Assembly (NCBI GenBank): GCA_015062305.1
Contig: SUUX01000004.1
Coordinates: 62,001 to 126,000 of the forward strand
Source of the DNA: Alphaproteobacteria bacterium
Lineage (GTDB): Bacteria > Pseudomonadota > Alphaproteobacteria > RF32 > CAG-239
DNA: 64,000 nt
Direction of reading: 5' to 3'
This document shows positions 48,331 to 57,428 of this stretch, in pieces; the first letter of the stretch is position 1, and every line of letters starts with the position of its first letter. The position numbers and the translations under genes are program-made. The notes under the pieces were generated by a model. That model saw only the letters and a list, made by a program, of their open reading frames with translations, was not told the origin of the DNA and made no database searches.

Positions 48331-48924
48331 ATGTTTCAGTCTATTATTACAATCGTTTGCGCCTTTCTTGCTGGCATTGTATCCGGATTAATCTGCAAAG
48401 CAAAAGAAGAATGGGAAAATGGCAAAAAGTTCTGGCTTTTCATCTATAGCCATCGTCTGTGGTTGCGTTTAGGCTTGTGTATGCTACTTATAGGTTCATA
48501 TGCTGTTGGCCTCACCTACATCTTACAAAACTTTAACACAAACCTAGATATGCGTACTTTTCTGCATATTCCCGTTGTTGCTCCAACACTTGTCTGTGCT
48601 TTTTCATTCCTTTTTGGATATATAAGCATATACATCAAAGATTTTTTCAAGGTGCCTAGCAACGAAGCTCTATGTGTTTATGATGTTAGAATTGAAGATG
48701 CAGTAAGCATAGCGTATAATTCTATCTTACTAATCCTCTTTATCGTGTCGTCCGTCCAATTTACGATTTTAGATATGGAAAGAGGAATTCTTCTATTACC
48801 AGCCCTAAATCAATCTCTGCTTTTGGCCGCCCTTCTAACCTTATTCTTAGTTTTAGTCATATATGCTGCCATCAAACTTGTTACAACGATTATTTGGGGT
48901 TTTATAAACTGGCTCAAATCTTAA
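48331..48924 (+). CDS. Integral membrane protein, function unknown
   Basis: A 197-aa protein with about five hydrophobic segments (about 4-22, 46-64, 83-104, 128-148, 160-185) and short charged loops such as CKAKEEWENGKKFW and YIKDFFKVPSNEAL. I do not recognise it. It lies on the plus strand between rpoB and rplL, ends with its own terminator, and is preceded by an SD-less leader of the type described in the findings. Confidence 0.65.
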   Translation: MFQSIITIVCAFLAGIVSGLICKAKEEWENGKKFWLFIYSHRLWLRLGLCMLLIGSYAVGLTYILQNFNTNLDMRTFLHIPVVAPTLVCAFSFLFGYISIYIKDFFKVPSNEALCVYDVRIEDAVSIAYNSILLILFIVSSVQFTILDMERGILLLPALNQSLLLAALLTLFLVLVIYAAIKLVTTIIWGFINWLKS

Positions 48925-48928
48925 CCAA

Positions 48929-48959
48929 AACAGGAAGCTTTCATGCTTCCTGTTTTTTT
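48929..48959 (+). terminator. Terminator after the membrane-protein gene
   Basis: AACAGGAAGC / GCTTCCTGTT stem with a T7 run, 5 bp after the stop codon. Confidence 0.88.
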
Positions 48960-48960
48960 C

Positions 48961-49027
48961 TTGCCTTTTTATCCCAACCCAATATAATGGCTCCAAAATC
49001 AAATTATTAACTTAATACTATTATACT
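48961..49027 (+). promoter_or_regulatory. SD-less promoter/leader module of the M29 aminopeptidase
   Basis: -35 TTGCCT (48961), 16-nt spacer, -10 TATAAT (48983), TTATTAA (49004-49010) directly followed by CTTAA (49011-49015), then 12 nt to ATG 49028. Confidence 0.6.
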
Positions 49028-50161
49028 ATGGATGAAAGATTACAAAAACTGGCAACCAACATTCTCACCAAGTCTGTAAGGTTGCAACCGGGAGAAAAAA
49101 TCTACCTCGATGCCGTTGGCAAAGAATGCCTTCCTTTGCTTCAGACTTTGCTTGAAAAAGCTGTGAAGATGGGCGGAATTCCGTTTTATTTTCACAATAC
49201 CGAAGGACTTAACAATGCTTTGCTTTCGCACTGCACTGAAAGTCAAGTCAAAGACTTTGCCAATTTTCATGCAGACATAATGCGTCAAATGGATGTTTTT
49301 GTCGGCATTCGCAGTATTGAGGAAGAAGAGAAAAATGCCGCAAACGTCTCCGCCCAGGCTCGCAAGTGGTATAACCAATATTTTTTGGGCGATGTCCATA
49401 TGAACATTCGCCTTCCCAACACTCGTTGGTGTATATTGCGATATCCCACAAGCCTAATGGCTAAAGAAGCTAATTTAACTCTTTATGAGTTTTCTGAGTT
49501 ATATTATAAATCAAGCCTTCTTGATTATTCGCAACTAGAAACTCTAATGCAGCCTTTGGTAGAAAGAATGAAACAAACCAACAAGGTTCGCATCATCGGT
49601 CCACACACAGATCTGCTCTTCTCGATTAAAGATGTTGGTGTGGTTCCTTGTTTTGGTTTACGCAACATTCCTGATGGCGAGATTTTTTCCGCTCCAATAA
49701 AAGATTCTATCGATGGACGCATTCGCTTCAACACTCCAACCACCTACAACGGAAAAAAGTTTTCCAACATTACTCTTTTCTTTAAAAAAGGTCGTATTGT
49801 AGACGCTTACCACGATGGCAACAAACAAGATATTCTTGATATCCTAGATACCGACGAAGGCTCTCGTTACATTGGAGAATTTGCTTTAGGCATCAACCCG
49901 TTTATCACCAAATCCATTGGCAACACATTGTTTGATGAAAAAATCAGTGGCTCGTTGCATATGGCCATCGGCAATGCCTATAAGAATGCTTTTAATGGCA
50001 ATGTTTCCAGCATTCACTGGGACTTGGTACAAATCCAAACCCCCGAATATGGCGGTGGTGAAATTTGGTTTGATAATGAACTCATCAGACTGCAAGGGCG
50101 CTTTATCCCTTCAGACTTAGAACACCTAAATCCGGAAAACTTGAGCAAACTTTCAATCTAA
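49028..50161 (+). CDS. M29-family metallo-aminopeptidase (AmpS/AmpT-like)
   Basis: Cytosolic two-metal aminopeptidase. The 377-aa product keeps the family's metal and catalytic residues: GEIFSAPIKDS (Glu218), IGEFALGINP (Glu284), GSLHMAIGNAY (His311) and SSIHWDLV (His330, Asp332), with NIPDGE ahead of them. Family members are usually about 370-415 aa. It probably trims peptides for amino-acid recycling. It sits on the plus strand inside the broken rplL-rpoB junction and has a TATAAT promoter but no Shine-Dalgarno site. Confidence 0.88.
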   Translation: MDERLQKLATNILTKSVRLQPGEKIYLDAVGKECLPLLQTLLEKAVKMGGIPFYFHNTEGLNNALLSHCTESQVKDFANFHADIMRQMDVFVGIRSIEEEEKNAANVSAQARKWYNQYFLGDVHMNIRLPNTRWCILRYPTSLMAKEANLTLYEFSELYYKSSLLDYSQLETLMQPLVERMKQTNKVRIIGPHTDLLFSIKDVGVVPCFGLRNIPDGEIFSAPIKDSIDGRIRFNTPTTYNGKKFSNITLFFKKGRIVDAYHDGNKQDILDILDTDEGSRYIGEFALGINPFITKSIGNTLFDEKISGSLHMAIGNAYKNAFNGNVSSIHWDLVQIQTPEYGGGEIWFDNELIRLQGRFIPSDLEHLNPENLSKLSI

Positions 50162-50162
50162 C

Positions 50163-50199
50163 AAAAAAAACAGGAAACCAAATGGTTTCCTGTTTTTTT
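50163..50199. terminator. Terminator shared by the aminopeptidase gene and rplL
   Basis: ACAGGAAACC / GGTTTCCTGT stem flanked by A and T runs between two convergent genes; it ends rplJL transcription before rpoB. Confidence 0.88.
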
Positions 50200-50223
50200 T
50201 CATTCTCAAACAATATTGTTATA

Positions 50224-50598
50224 TTACTTGAGTTCAACCTTAGCACCAGCTTCTTCGAGCTTCTTCTTCATTTCTTCAGCTTCAGCCTTAGCTACGCCTT
50301 CTTTAATTGTCTTAGGAGCGCCATCTACGAGGTCTTTAGCTTCTTTCAAGCCCAAACCTGTAATAGCACGAACTTCTTTAATAACATTAATTTTGTTAGC
50401 ACCAGCTTCTGCCAAGATTACATCAAATTCATCTTTTTCTTCAGCAGCAGCGGCACCAGCGGCAGCACCACCAGCAGCAACAGCAACAGCAGCGGCAGCA
50501 GAAACGCCCCACTTTTCTTCCAACATCTTAGACAAGTCAGCAGCTTCCATAACAGTCAAAGCTGACAATTCTTCAACTAATTTGGCTAAATCGGCCAT
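50224..50598 (-). CDS. rplL: 50S ribosomal protein bL12 (L7/L12)
   Basis: The 124-aa stalk protein has the N-terminal dimerisation helices ([20 protein letters not shown]), an Ala-rich hinge (about 35-53) and the C-terminal factor-binding domain [20 protein letters not shown] with [16 protein letters not shown]. Downstream of rplJ by 40 bp. Unlike most bacteria, it is not followed by rpoB. Confidence 0.99.
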   Translation of the reverse strand: MADLAKLVEELSALTVMEAADLSKMLEEKWGVSAAAAVAVAAGGAAAGAAAAEEKDEFDVILAEAGANKINVIKEVRAITGLGLKEAKDLVDGAPKTIKEGVAKAEAEEMKKKLEEAGAKVELK

Positions 50599-50638
50599 AT
50601 TTTTTCTCCAATATAAAATTAAATTAACAAATTAAAAA

Positions 50639-51118
50639 TTACTCTGCTTTTTCAGAATAAGCTTTGGTAACACGAGCGAGCTGTGCACCAGGAGCTTGCA
50701 ACAAACCAATAATTTTGGCTCTGAGCTCGTCCATAGACGGAATAGTAGCCAAACGGTTGATATCAGCAACAGAAAGAACACCTGTTCCCATAGCGCCACC
50801 GAGTACCAACAATTTCTCATTAGTTTTAGCAAATTCCACACAAGCTTTGCATGCTGAAATCGGATCGTTGGCAAACGCAATCGCTGTTGGGCCAACAAAC
50901 AAATCAGCCAAAGCCTCAAACTTTGTTCCTTTAAGAGCAAGACGAGTAATCCGGTTTTTAGTAACTCTAAAGCCGGCACCTGCTTTTCTGATATTGTTAC
51001 GCAGTTCAGAAACTTCACTCACAGTCAAACCTTTGTAGTGAGCGACAACAATAGTTTCAGAATTGTTGAACAATTCATTAAGCTCAGCCAGCAATTGTGT
51101 TTTTTCTTCGCGGTTCAC
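50639..51118 (-). CDS. rplJ: 50S ribosomal protein uL10
   Basis: The 159-aa product MNREEKTQLLAELNELFNNS ... TIVVAHYKGLTVSEVSELR is a typical uL10, the stalk base that holds bL12 dimers. The start is GTG with GGAG seven bases upstream. It is the first gene of rplJ-rplL and is preceded by a promoter and a long structured leader, consistent with autoregulation by the L10-L12 complex. Confidence 0.98.
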   Translation of the reverse strand: MNREEKTQLLAELNELFNNSETIVVAHYKGLTVSEVSELRNNIRKAGAGFRVTKNRITRLALKGTKFEALADLFVGPTAIAFANDPISACKACVEFAKTNEKLLVLGGAMGTGVLSVADINRLATIPSMDELRAKIIGLLQAPGAQLARVTKAYSEKAE

Positions 51119-51305
51119 TTGTTATCTCCAAATTTCACATACCCCCAAACTTCGGAATATGCACTTTCTTTACAAATCCGCCAAGACCGATTTAGATGAA
51201 GGAAGTTTCCTCCCAAACCGCCCTTAACGGGACTCAATCTGCCCAGGAGAAAAAATTGATTTAAAAAAATCTCACTTACTCCGTCTGTGCAGGGTATTTA
51301 AGATG
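51119..51305 (-). ncRNA. Probable L10 leader of rplJL
   Basis: About 185 nt of transcribed leader with several GC-richer pairing segments (for example GGGAGGAAACTTCC), in contrast to the AT-rich flanks. Its place between the rplJ promoter and start fits the L10-binding autoregulatory leader known in many bacteria; the fold has not been tested against the Rfam model. Confidence 0.5.
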
Positions 51306-51311
51306 GCTGAT

Positions 51312-51340
51312 ATTATCAAGCATAGCTCTCATTTTTTCAA
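51312..51340 (-). promoter_or_regulatory. rplJL promoter
   Basis: -35 TTGAAA and -10 GATAAT with a 17-nt spacer on the minus strand, downstream of the rplKA terminator. The rest of this 373-bp gap holds only the leader and terminator. Confidence 0.6.
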
Positions 51341-51442
51341 GCAACCACCTGCAGTCTTGGACAGGTAGAATGACACCGATGCCATTCATTGCTGTTGTTA
51401 ATAATATTTAAATCTTTTGCTGTCAAGCATTTTTTATAAAGA

Positions 51443-51466
51443 AAAGGGCTTCATCAGAAGCCCTTT
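51443..51466 (-). terminator. rplKA terminator
   Basis: Perfect 10-bp stem AAAGGGCTTC / GAAGCCCTTT with a 4-nt loop and a T-rich tail, 26 bp after the rplA stop. Confidence 0.85.
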
Positions 51467-51491
51467 ATCTCAAACTTAAGCATCACACGCA

Positions 51492-52172
51492 TTAAAGATT
51501 ATTAGAATCAACTCTAATACCAACCCCCATAGTGCTGCTCAAAGAAATCTTTTTCATATAAGTTCCTTTAGCACCTGTTGGTTTTGCTTTAATGATTGCA
51601 TCGATAAAAGCTTTTGCATTTTCAACAATTTGTTCTTCGCTGAAGCTAGCTTTACCAATACCAGCGTGAACAATACCATTTTTCTCAACACGATATTGAA
51701 CTTCGCCTGCTTTTGCTTTTTTAACTGCATTTGCAACATCTGCTGTAACAGTACCCAATTTTGGGTTTGGCATCAATCCTTTTGGACCCAAGACACGAGC
51801 CACACGACCAGCCATACCCATCATATCAGGGGTAGCAATACAACGATCAAAGTCAACTTTACCAGAAAGGATAGAGTCAACCAAGTTTTCTGCACCAACA
51901 ACATCAGCTCCTGCCGCTTTTGCTTCATCAGCTTTTTCACCTTGAGCAAATACAGCAACACGAACTGTTTTACCGGTACCATGAGGCAAAGAGCAAACAC
52001 CACGAACCATCTGATCCGCATATTTTGGATCAACACCCAAGTTCACAGCAATATCTATTGTCTCATCAAATTTTGCAGTAGCATTGGCTTTAACAATTTT
52101 AACAGCTTCGTTCAGAGCATAAGCCTGATCTTTATTCACTGTCTTATATGCATTTACAATTCTCTTACCCAT
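51492..52172 (-). CDS. rplA: 50S ribosomal protein uL1
   Basis: The 226-aa product starts [18 protein letters not shown] and has the uL1 signature [30 protein letters not shown] split over residues about 110-140. It binds 23S rRNA at the E site and usually represses its own operon. ATG 52172 with GGAG seven bases upstream is used. Four bases separate it from the rplK stop. Confidence 0.98.
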   Translation of the reverse strand: MGKRIVNAYKTVNKDQAYALNEAVKIVKANATAKFDETIDIAVNLGVDPKYADQMVRGVCSLPHGTGKTVRVAVFAQGEKADEAKAAGADVVGAENLVDSILSGKVDFDRCIATPDMMGMAGRVARVLGPKGLMPNPKLGTVTADVANAVKKAKAGEVQYRVEKNGIVHAGIGKASFSEEQIVENAKAFIDAIIKAKPTGAKGTYMKKISLSSTMGVGIRVDSNNL

Positions 52173-52176
52173 GATA

Positions 52177-52614
52177 CTACTCCACAACCTTAATGCCCAT
52201 AGAAACGGCCTGACCTTTAACCATGTTCATAGCTGCTTCAACAGTAGAGCAGTTCAAATCTGGTAATTTTGTCTCAGCGATCTCTTTAACTTGAGCCATT
52301 GTTATCTGACCGGCAACAACTTTTCCTGGTTCTTTTGAAGCAGATTTAACATTTGCTGCTTTTTTCAAATAGTAAGCAACAGGAGGAAGTTTTGTAATAA
52401 AAGTAAAAGACTTATCTTCAAAAGCAGTAATAACTACAGGAACAGGAATACCTGGCTCCATTTTTTGTGTAGCTGCATTAAATGCTTTACAGAATTCCAT
52501 AATATTCAAGCCTTTTTGACCCAAAGCAGGACCAACCGGAGGAGAAGGATTTGCCTTTCCTGCGGGAATCTGAAGCTTGATTAAGCCTAAAATTTTCTTT
52601 TTAGATTTAGCCAT
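52177..52614 (-). CDS. rplK: 50S ribosomal protein uL11
   Basis: The 145-aa product [37 protein letters not shown] is a typical uL11, part of the GTPase-associated centre. ATG 52614 has AAGGG seven bases upstream and is preferred over the ATG two codons earlier. First gene of rplK-rplA, detached from nusG by mscL and anmK. Confidence 0.98.
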   Translation of the reverse strand: MAKSKKKILGLIKLQIPAGKANPSPPVGPALGQKGLNIMEFCKAFNAATQKMEPGIPVPVVITAFEDKSFTFITKLPPVAYYLKKAANVKSASKEPGKVVAGQITMAQVKEIAETKLPDLNCSTVEAAMNMVKGQAVSMGIKVVE

Positions 52615-52723
52615 TTTCATACCCTTTTGTTAGGATCGTGGTTCAACCATGGCTGGCCTCCCACGAATTATTAACACGATTCGCCTTTGCAGAGTCTATC
52701 ATACCCTCTACAAACGCTCGCCC

Positions 52724-52751
52724 TGTATAACACAAATCTTTATTTTTGCAA
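52724..52751 (-). promoter_or_regulatory. rplKA promoter
   Basis: -35 TTGCAA and -10 TATACA with a 16-nt spacer on the minus strand. The predicted leader of about 100 nt contains a CGTGG / CCACG pairing before rplK. Confidence 0.5.
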
Positions 52752-52856
52752 GCACTTTTTTCTATATCTTTTTTTCTTTATTTGGTTGTATTCATCAAAA
52801 ATTAAAACTTTTGTTCTATAACAATAGCACGACAATTATTACTCGGAGGACTACAA

Positions 52857-54161
52857 ATGAAATTTATTGGCATCATGACAGGTAATTCTCTAGACGCCAT
52901 CGACTGTGTATTAACGGAATTTGACAACGACAAAATACACGACATTTGCGGACACAGTGCAGAAATACCTCCTCTTATTGCCAATAATTTCAGAACCCTC
53001 AAACAAAAACTTTCCCAAAATGGCGGAGATATCTGCTCTTTTTATAATACAGAAACTGAATTTTTTACAAATCTTCACAATACCTATATCGAACTAGTAG
53101 CTCAAACAGTAAAAGAACTTCTAAAAAAAGCAAACATTCAAAGCTCAGATATCAAAGCAATCGGATTTCACGGACAAACTTGTTTTCACTTTCCTCCGTC
53201 CATTGCAGGTACCAACCAAGAACCCTCAACCGTACAAATTGGTTCTGGACAGATGCTTGCAAATCTCACCAATATTCCAGTTGTTTTTGATTTTAGATCT
53301 GCAGATATCATGAATGGTGGAGAAGGCGCCCCTTTGGCTCCCGTGCATAATTTTCATCTTACCACGTCTTTAAAATCTCAAAAAAATTTTCCCCTGGCAT
53401 TTTGCAACGGTGGCAATACAGGCAACATAACTCTCATCTCCGAAGACATCAACACTCAAGAACCCCAAATTATGGGATGGGATACTGGACCGTTTAACCA
53501 CTTTATTGATTATCTTGCTCGCACCGAGCAAAACACCCCTTGTGATAAAGATGGGCATCTAGGCAAACAAGGCAACATCAATCTAAACCTCTTAGATGCT
53601 TTGTTCCAAAAATCAGCCATCACTTCACAAGGAGCAAACTTCATCAAACGCTCCCCTCCCAAATCATCAGACCCGGCCTGGTACAAAATCATTCCGGAGC
53701 TAATATCTTCTGACATTCCTTTCTACGATCGCATTCGTACAGCCGAACGTTTTAGCGCTTATGCTTTTGCCTATAATCTTAGTCTAATTCCATTTAACCT
53801 TCGAATCCCACAAAATTTCTTACTTTTTGGTGGTGGCTGGAATAACCCCATAGTAAAAAATGATTTTATAGGTTTAGTCCGAGGACAAATTCCTCCATTG
53901 GCAAAACATATCAACATATTCAAGAAAATAATTAACCCCAAAGCCATCATAGAATCATCAGATCAATACAATCTTAGCGGCAAATATATGGAAGCCAGAA
54001 TTTTTGCCGATATGGCGTATTGTTATTTTACCAAGCAACCTTTTTCCACTCCGTCCATAACCGGTTGCAAAAGTCCGACCATTGGAGGTGTATTGACCAC
54101 ACCGCAAGGCAACAACAAACAACTATGGTCTCTGGCTGCAAAAGGATGGAGCAAAAAATAA
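52857..54161 (+). CDS. anmK: Anhydro-N-acetylmuramic acid kinase, divergent form
   Basis: Phosphorylates and opens 1,6-anhydroMurNAc released by lytic transglycosylases, feeding it back to cell-wall synthesis. The 434-aa product has the N-terminal ATP loop as IGIMTGNSLDAID (family GTSLDGVD), QIGSGQMLANLT and FRSADIMNGGEGAPLAP, and MGWDTGPFNHF (family GFDTGPGN) near 205. The usual NIGGIAN reads CNGGNTGN, and it is about 60 aa longer than the E. coli enzyme, so it is a distinct branch. GGAGG precedes ATG. Plus-strand insert between nusG and rplK. Confidence 0.85.
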   Translation: MKFIGIMTGNSLDAIDCVLTEFDNDKIHDICGHSAEIPPLIANNFRTLKQKLSQNGGDICSFYNTETEFFTNLHNTYIELVAQTVKELLKKANIQSSDIKAIGFHGQTCFHFPPSIAGTNQEPSTVQIGSGQMLANLTNIPVVFDFRSADIMNGGEGAPLAPVHNFHLTTSLKSQKNFPLAFCNGGNTGNITLISEDINTQEPQIMGWDTGPFNHFIDYLARTEQNTPCDKDGHLGKQGNINLNLLDALFQKSAITSQGANFIKRSPPKSSDPAWYKIIPELISSDIPFYDRIRTAERFSAYAFAYNLSLIPFNLRIPQNFLLFGGGWNNPIVKNDFIGLVRGQIPPLAKHINIFKKIINPKAIIESSDQYNLSGKYMEARIFADMAYCYFTKQPFSTPSITGCKSPTIGGVLTTPQGNNKQLWSLAAKGWSKK

Positions 54162-54167
54162 ACCATA

Positions 54168-54197
54168 AAAAAACCACTCAAAAGAGTGGTTTTTTTA
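54168..54197. terminator. Terminator shared by anmK and mscL
   Basis: AAAAACCACTC / GAGTGGTTTTT stem with short loop and flanking A and T runs between convergent genes. Confidence 0.88.
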
Positions 54198-54212
54198 TTC
54201 AATACGATCAAA

Positions 54213-54713
54213 TTACTTTTTCTTTTTTGTATCTGTTTTCTCACATGGTACTTCTGAAGTACAATGAGGACAACGCACTGCATTGATTGCAATTTCAGAA
54301 CAGCAATATGGGCATTTCTTGGTTGTTGCAATTTCTTCTTTTTTCTCTTTTGCATCCATTTTGGCTTGCAATTCATTAATTGCTTTAATCAAAATAAACA
54401 CAGCAAAAGCAACTATCAAAAAGCTTATTACAGCATTTACAAACACACCCAAATTCATTGTCACAGCGCCGGCGGCTTGTGCTGCTGCCAAAGAATTATA
54501 TGGAGCAGGTGTCGCGCCATCTTTCAGCACCAAAAACAAATTTGTAAAATCAACTTTTCCAAGCAACAAACCGATTGGAGGCATAATCACATCTTTAACC
54601 AAAGAATCAACTATTTTTCCAAAAGCAGCACCAATGATAATACCGACAGCCATGTCGATAACATTTCCACGCATCGCAAATTTTTTAAACTCAGTCAAAA
54701 TCCCTTTAAACAT
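54213..54713 (-). CDS. mscL: Large-conductance mechanosensitive channel with C-terminal zinc ribbon
   Basis: Pentameric turgor safety valve of the inner membrane. The 166-aa product begins [20 protein letters not shown], with the TM1 sequence [20 protein letters not shown] and a TM2 at about 90-110, then a helix. It ends in a CPYC-x10-CPHC zinc ribbon (Cys134, 137, 148, 151) and a Lys tail. Such ribbons occur in some longer MscL proteins. Start at ATG 54713 (GAGGA upstream). Same strand as nusG but inserted after it. Confidence 0.93.
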   Translation of the reverse strand: MFKGILTEFKKFAMRGNVIDMAVGIIIGAAFGKIVDSLVKDVIMPPIGLLLGKVDFTNLFLVLKDGATPAPYNSLAAAQAAGAVTMNLGVFVNAVISFLIVAFAVFILIKAINELQAKMDAKEKKEEIATTKKCPYCCSEIAINAVRCPHCTSEVPCEKTDTKKKK

Positions 54714-54839
54714 CAAAAGTCCTCCTCAATATCTTAATGTTAATTATAATAATAAAAAAACGACCAAGTTAACATATCTTTACGTTAATTTGATCGTTTC
54801 TATTTATTTTATCATCTGTCAGCACCCTGCACTAACTGA

Positions 54840-55370
54840 CTAAACCTTTTCTACCTGAGCATATTCCAGCTCGACAGGAGTAGCACGACCAAAGATAGAT
54901 ACAGAAACCTTAACTCTGGCTTTTTCTGCATCAACTTCTTCAACCAAACCTACAAACGAAGCAAACGGACCATCACAAACTCTAACTTGCTCTCCAATTT
55001 CGAAGCTAACCACTGTTTGTGGGCGCTCAACACCTTCTTGCATCTGAGTAATAATACGCTGAGCCTCTGCTTCCGTAATCGGATAAGGTTTATTTCTGCT
55101 ACCCAAAAAATTACTTACATTCGGATTATTTTTAATCAAGTGCCACGCATCATCGGTCATAATCATCTTAACCAAGATATAACCAGGAAAAAACTTGCGC
55201 TCAGAAGTAACTCTAGCACCTTTTTTCACTTCCACAACTTCTTCTGTTGGAATCATCACTTCAAAGATTTTGTCATCCATTTTTTTGATAACAGCTTGTT
55301 CCTTAATCGATTCGGCAACTTTCTTTTCACATCCGGAGTGAACATTTACAACATACCAACGAGCATCCAT
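54840..55370 (-). CDS. nusG: Transcription termination/antitermination factor NusG
   Basis: Binds RNA polymerase and couples it to Rho or to ribosomes. The 176-aa product MDARWYVVNVHSGCEKKVAES has an NGN domain with FFPGYILVKM and a C-terminal KOW domain (GEQVRVCDGPFASFVGLVEEV). ATG 55370 with GGAGATT nine bases upstream is used; four bases separate it from secE. Confidence 0.98.
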   Translation of the reverse strand: MDARWYVVNVHSGCEKKVAESIKEQAVIKKMDDKIFEVMIPTEEVVEVKKGARVTSERKFFPGYILVKMIMTDDAWHLIKNNPNVSNFLGSRNKPYPITEAEAQRIITQMQEGVERPQTVVSFEIGEQVRVCDGPFASFVGLVEEVDAEKARVKVSVSIFGRATPVELEYAQVEKV

Positions 55371-55374
55371 CAGA

Positions 55375-55572
55375 CTAATCTCCAAGACCTAAAATTAACT
55401 TAATTCCCCACCCGAGGATCTGATCAACAAAAAAGAAGAAAGTAGCTGCAATGGCCACAATAACCACAACCATCAAAGAAGTTTGCATAACCTCTTTTTT
55501 TGTAGGCCAGGTTACCTTCTTAACTTCTTGCTTAACCTGACGAAAAAATTGTAACGGACTAACTTTAGCCAT
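55375..55572 (-). CDS. secE: Preprotein translocase subunit SecE
   Basis: The 65-aa single-span form: MAKVSPLQFFRQVKQEVKKVTWPTKKEVMQTS with the amphipathic VTWPT motif, then one membrane helix. It clamps SecY in the SecYEG channel. ATG 55572 has GAGG seven bases upstream. First gene of secE-nusG, with its own consensus promoter. Confidence 0.97.
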   Translation of the reverse strand: MAKVSPLQFFRQVKQEVKKVTWPTKKEVMQTSLMVVVIVAIAATFFFFVDQILGWGIKLILGLGD

Positions 55573-55689
55573 GAGCATACCTCAATAAATTATTTAAACC
55601 TCTGGTAACAACATCAAACACTCGCAACAACACTTTTGCTCAAAACACATCAGCATAAGTCGCACACAAGTGTCCAACTATTTTGCGCA

Positions 55690-55718
55690 ACCATATTAAA
55701 TAATTGCTTCTATGTCAA
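55690..55718 (-). promoter_or_regulatory. secE-nusG promoter
   Basis: Consensus -35 TTGACA, 17-nt spacer, -10 TATGGT on the minus strand, about 118 bp before secE. Confidence 0.7.
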
Positions 55719-55744
55719 TAAATATATTTAAGATAACAAATAAA

Positions 55745-55771
55745 AAAACGAGAGCACAAAACTCTCGTTTT
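55745..55771 (-). terminator. Terminator after the 249-aa repeat-protein gene
   Basis: AAAACGAGAG / CTCTCGTTTT perfect stem with a 7-nt loop and a T7 tail on the minus strand; insulates secE from the gene upstream. Confidence 0.88.
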
Positions 55772-55789
55772 CAAACAAACATTACAACC

Positions 55790-56539
55790 TTACATCAAAG
55801 CATCTTCTTTGCACGCAAGCTTTTCTTCTGCTGCCACCCAAAGAGCAAACAACTTAGCCTGCGCCTCAAATGACAAATGATTCCGGCTGATATAAATCTC
55901 AATTACCTCTCTTGCATTAGGCAAATCAAACAATTTAATCTCAAGCTGTGATGCCAAATACGATGCTTTCTCAACATAAATTCTCACCAGCTTATCTGCC
56001 TTTTCAGCAGCAAACATTTTTTTCTGAAACTCAAGACTTGTGAAAGAATGTTGTTCCAAAAAATAAGGCAAACATTCTTCAGCATTTGCCAAACAGAGAA
56101 CCCTTTCATCTTCGTACAAAGACCACCCTAGTTTCAGATACTCCAACACCACATCTCCGGCTTCAGGCATTGCAAACATCAACTCCTCTCCTTTTTCAGA
56201 AAAAGAATTATACTTGATATACTCCAAAACCAGCGCCTTTGCATTAGGAGCAGAAAATATCTGAGCCTCGCCTTCCTCATCAAAAATCACATTTTTAAAA
56301 TACAAAGGAACAATTTCCATTACATTTGGCAAGGCATACAACAAAGAATCATTCTCATTGCTCAAACAATGATCTTGCTTGACGTATTCCAAAATAATTT
56401 CTGCGGCATTTGGCAAATCAAAAACTCTCTTCTCACAATTCTCGGGCAAAGAGTTTCCCTGCTTAACAAAATTCAACACCAATTCTGCAGCATTAGATTC
56501 ATCAAACATCAACTCTGCATTGAAAGCTTTTTTTCTCAT
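55790..56539 (-). CDS. Helical-repeat protein, eight 28-residue repeats
   Basis: A 249-aa acidic cytoplasmic protein made almost entirely of about eight tandem repeats of 27-28 residues. The approximate consensus is LFxLPNAxEVVLEYVK, then a 5-residue turn with LS, then E. It should form a two-helix solenoid like LRV or HEAT arrays. The best copies are at about 39-62, 93-116 and 199-222. No named family is recognised. The same kind of unit builds the 178-aa protein at 60.2 kb. No strong Shine-Dalgarno precedes ATG (only AGAG close by). Confidence 0.7.
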   Translation of the reverse strand: MRKKAFNAELMFDESNAAELVLNFVKQGNSLPENCEKRVFDLPNAAEIILEYVKQDHCLSNENDSLLYALPNVMEIVPLYFKNVIFDEEGEAQIFSAPNAKALVLEYIKYNSFSEKGEELMFAMPEAGDVVLEYLKLGWSLYEDERVLCLANAEECLPYFLEQHSFTSLEFQKKMFAAEKADKLVRIYVEKASYLASQLEIKLFDLPNAREVIEIYISRNHLSFEAQAKLFALWVAAEEKLACKEDALM

Positions 56540-56641
56540 AATCTCTAATCAATAATCAATTAAACACTTAGTAAAAATAATTTTCTTTGATTTGAAACTA
56601 ATAGATAATTATTTGATTTGCAAGTTTTTTTGTAAAAACTC

Positions 56642-56716
56642 TTGCTTTAAAAGATAACTTAACTATAATGCCCAACAAATTTTACAATTTTGTATCACTA
56701 TTAAATCACTATTTTT
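56642..56716 (+). promoter_or_regulatory. SD-less promoter/leader module of the 233-aa gene
   Basis: -35 TTGCTT (56642), 16-nt spacer, -10 TATAAT (56664), and ATTAA (56700-56704) ending 12 nt before ATG 56717. No Shine-Dalgarno; the TTATTAA element is not evident here. Confidence 0.5.
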
Positions 56717-57418
56717 ATGGAAACACTACTTTACTTAAGTTTGGCAATTAATGTTATGCTTTTGGGGTTTGTTGTTTATAGATATTTCAAAACGACACCT
56801 AAAATCAATCAAAAAACATTGTCTCAGCCTGCACCGGAACAGCCGAATCCTACACCTGTCAAACCGGCTCAAATCATCAATCAACGGCTGCACGATTTAG
56901 CCCTTAAGTGTGAAGACCAATTACCAGACACACACCGTGGGCTGATTAAAATTCTTGTTGAAAAAGATTATCCTGAGTTAGCGGCAGCACTACAAATCAA
57001 AGACATTCGCATCAATCTCAAAAGAGATGAGCATCCTCAATCTCTTTTTTCGATTAGCTCCCCTCGTGATGCTCTATACATCGCTAGAGATGGGCATAAT
57101 AATACTGGACGCTATATTCCTGTTCCATCAGAGGTTGAACTCATTTTAAAATACCAAGAGCCCATAAACGTCTATCTTCGTGCTTTGGGCCTAGAAACAA
57201 TTTCTTCCGAAGATCGTTTCTGGTGCGTTGATACTGCAACCGGATGGGTAACAGGATGGAAACGTTTTCGTTGGGACGTTACCACAGCTCTTAATGCTCT
57301 CAACGATCAATTCAGGATTCGCACGCCTAACGGATATATAGCGTTACCATATTATCCTGACACTGCCAAACTATTTGTGCTTCTCAAAGGATGGGAACAT
57401 CTTTTTGCTGAAGTTTAA
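56717..57418 (+). CDS. Membrane-anchored protein, function unknown
   Basis: A 233-aa protein with an N-terminal membrane helix (about 3-22), a Pro/Gln/Lys linker (about 30-53, with PAPEQPNPTPVKPA) and a cytoplasmic alpha/beta domain. Notable segments are DAILYIARDG-like sequence near 120, RFWCVDTATGWVTGWKRFRWD near 172-192 and PNGYIALPYYPDTAKLFVLL near 208-227. Not recognised. It has its own promoter and terminator on the plus strand, opposite the backbone genes. Confidence 0.6.
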   Translation: METLLYLSLAINVMLLGFVVYRYFKTTPKINQKTLSQPAPEQPNPTPVKPAQIINQRLHDLALKCEDQLPDTHRGLIKILVEKDYPELAAALQIKDIRINLKRDEHPQSLFSISSPRDALYIARDGHNNTGRYIPVPSEVELILKYQEPINVYLRALGLETISSEDRFWCVDTATGWVTGWKRFRWDVTTALNALNDQFRIRTPNGYIALPYYPDTAKLFVLLKGWEHLFAEV

Positions 57419-57428
57419 ATCTTCACCA

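Noticed and set aside
48331-50161. The two plus-strand genes between rpoB and rplL as a mobile element
   Set aside because: No inverted repeats, target duplications, transposase or integrase; one encodes an ordinary M29 aminopeptidase.
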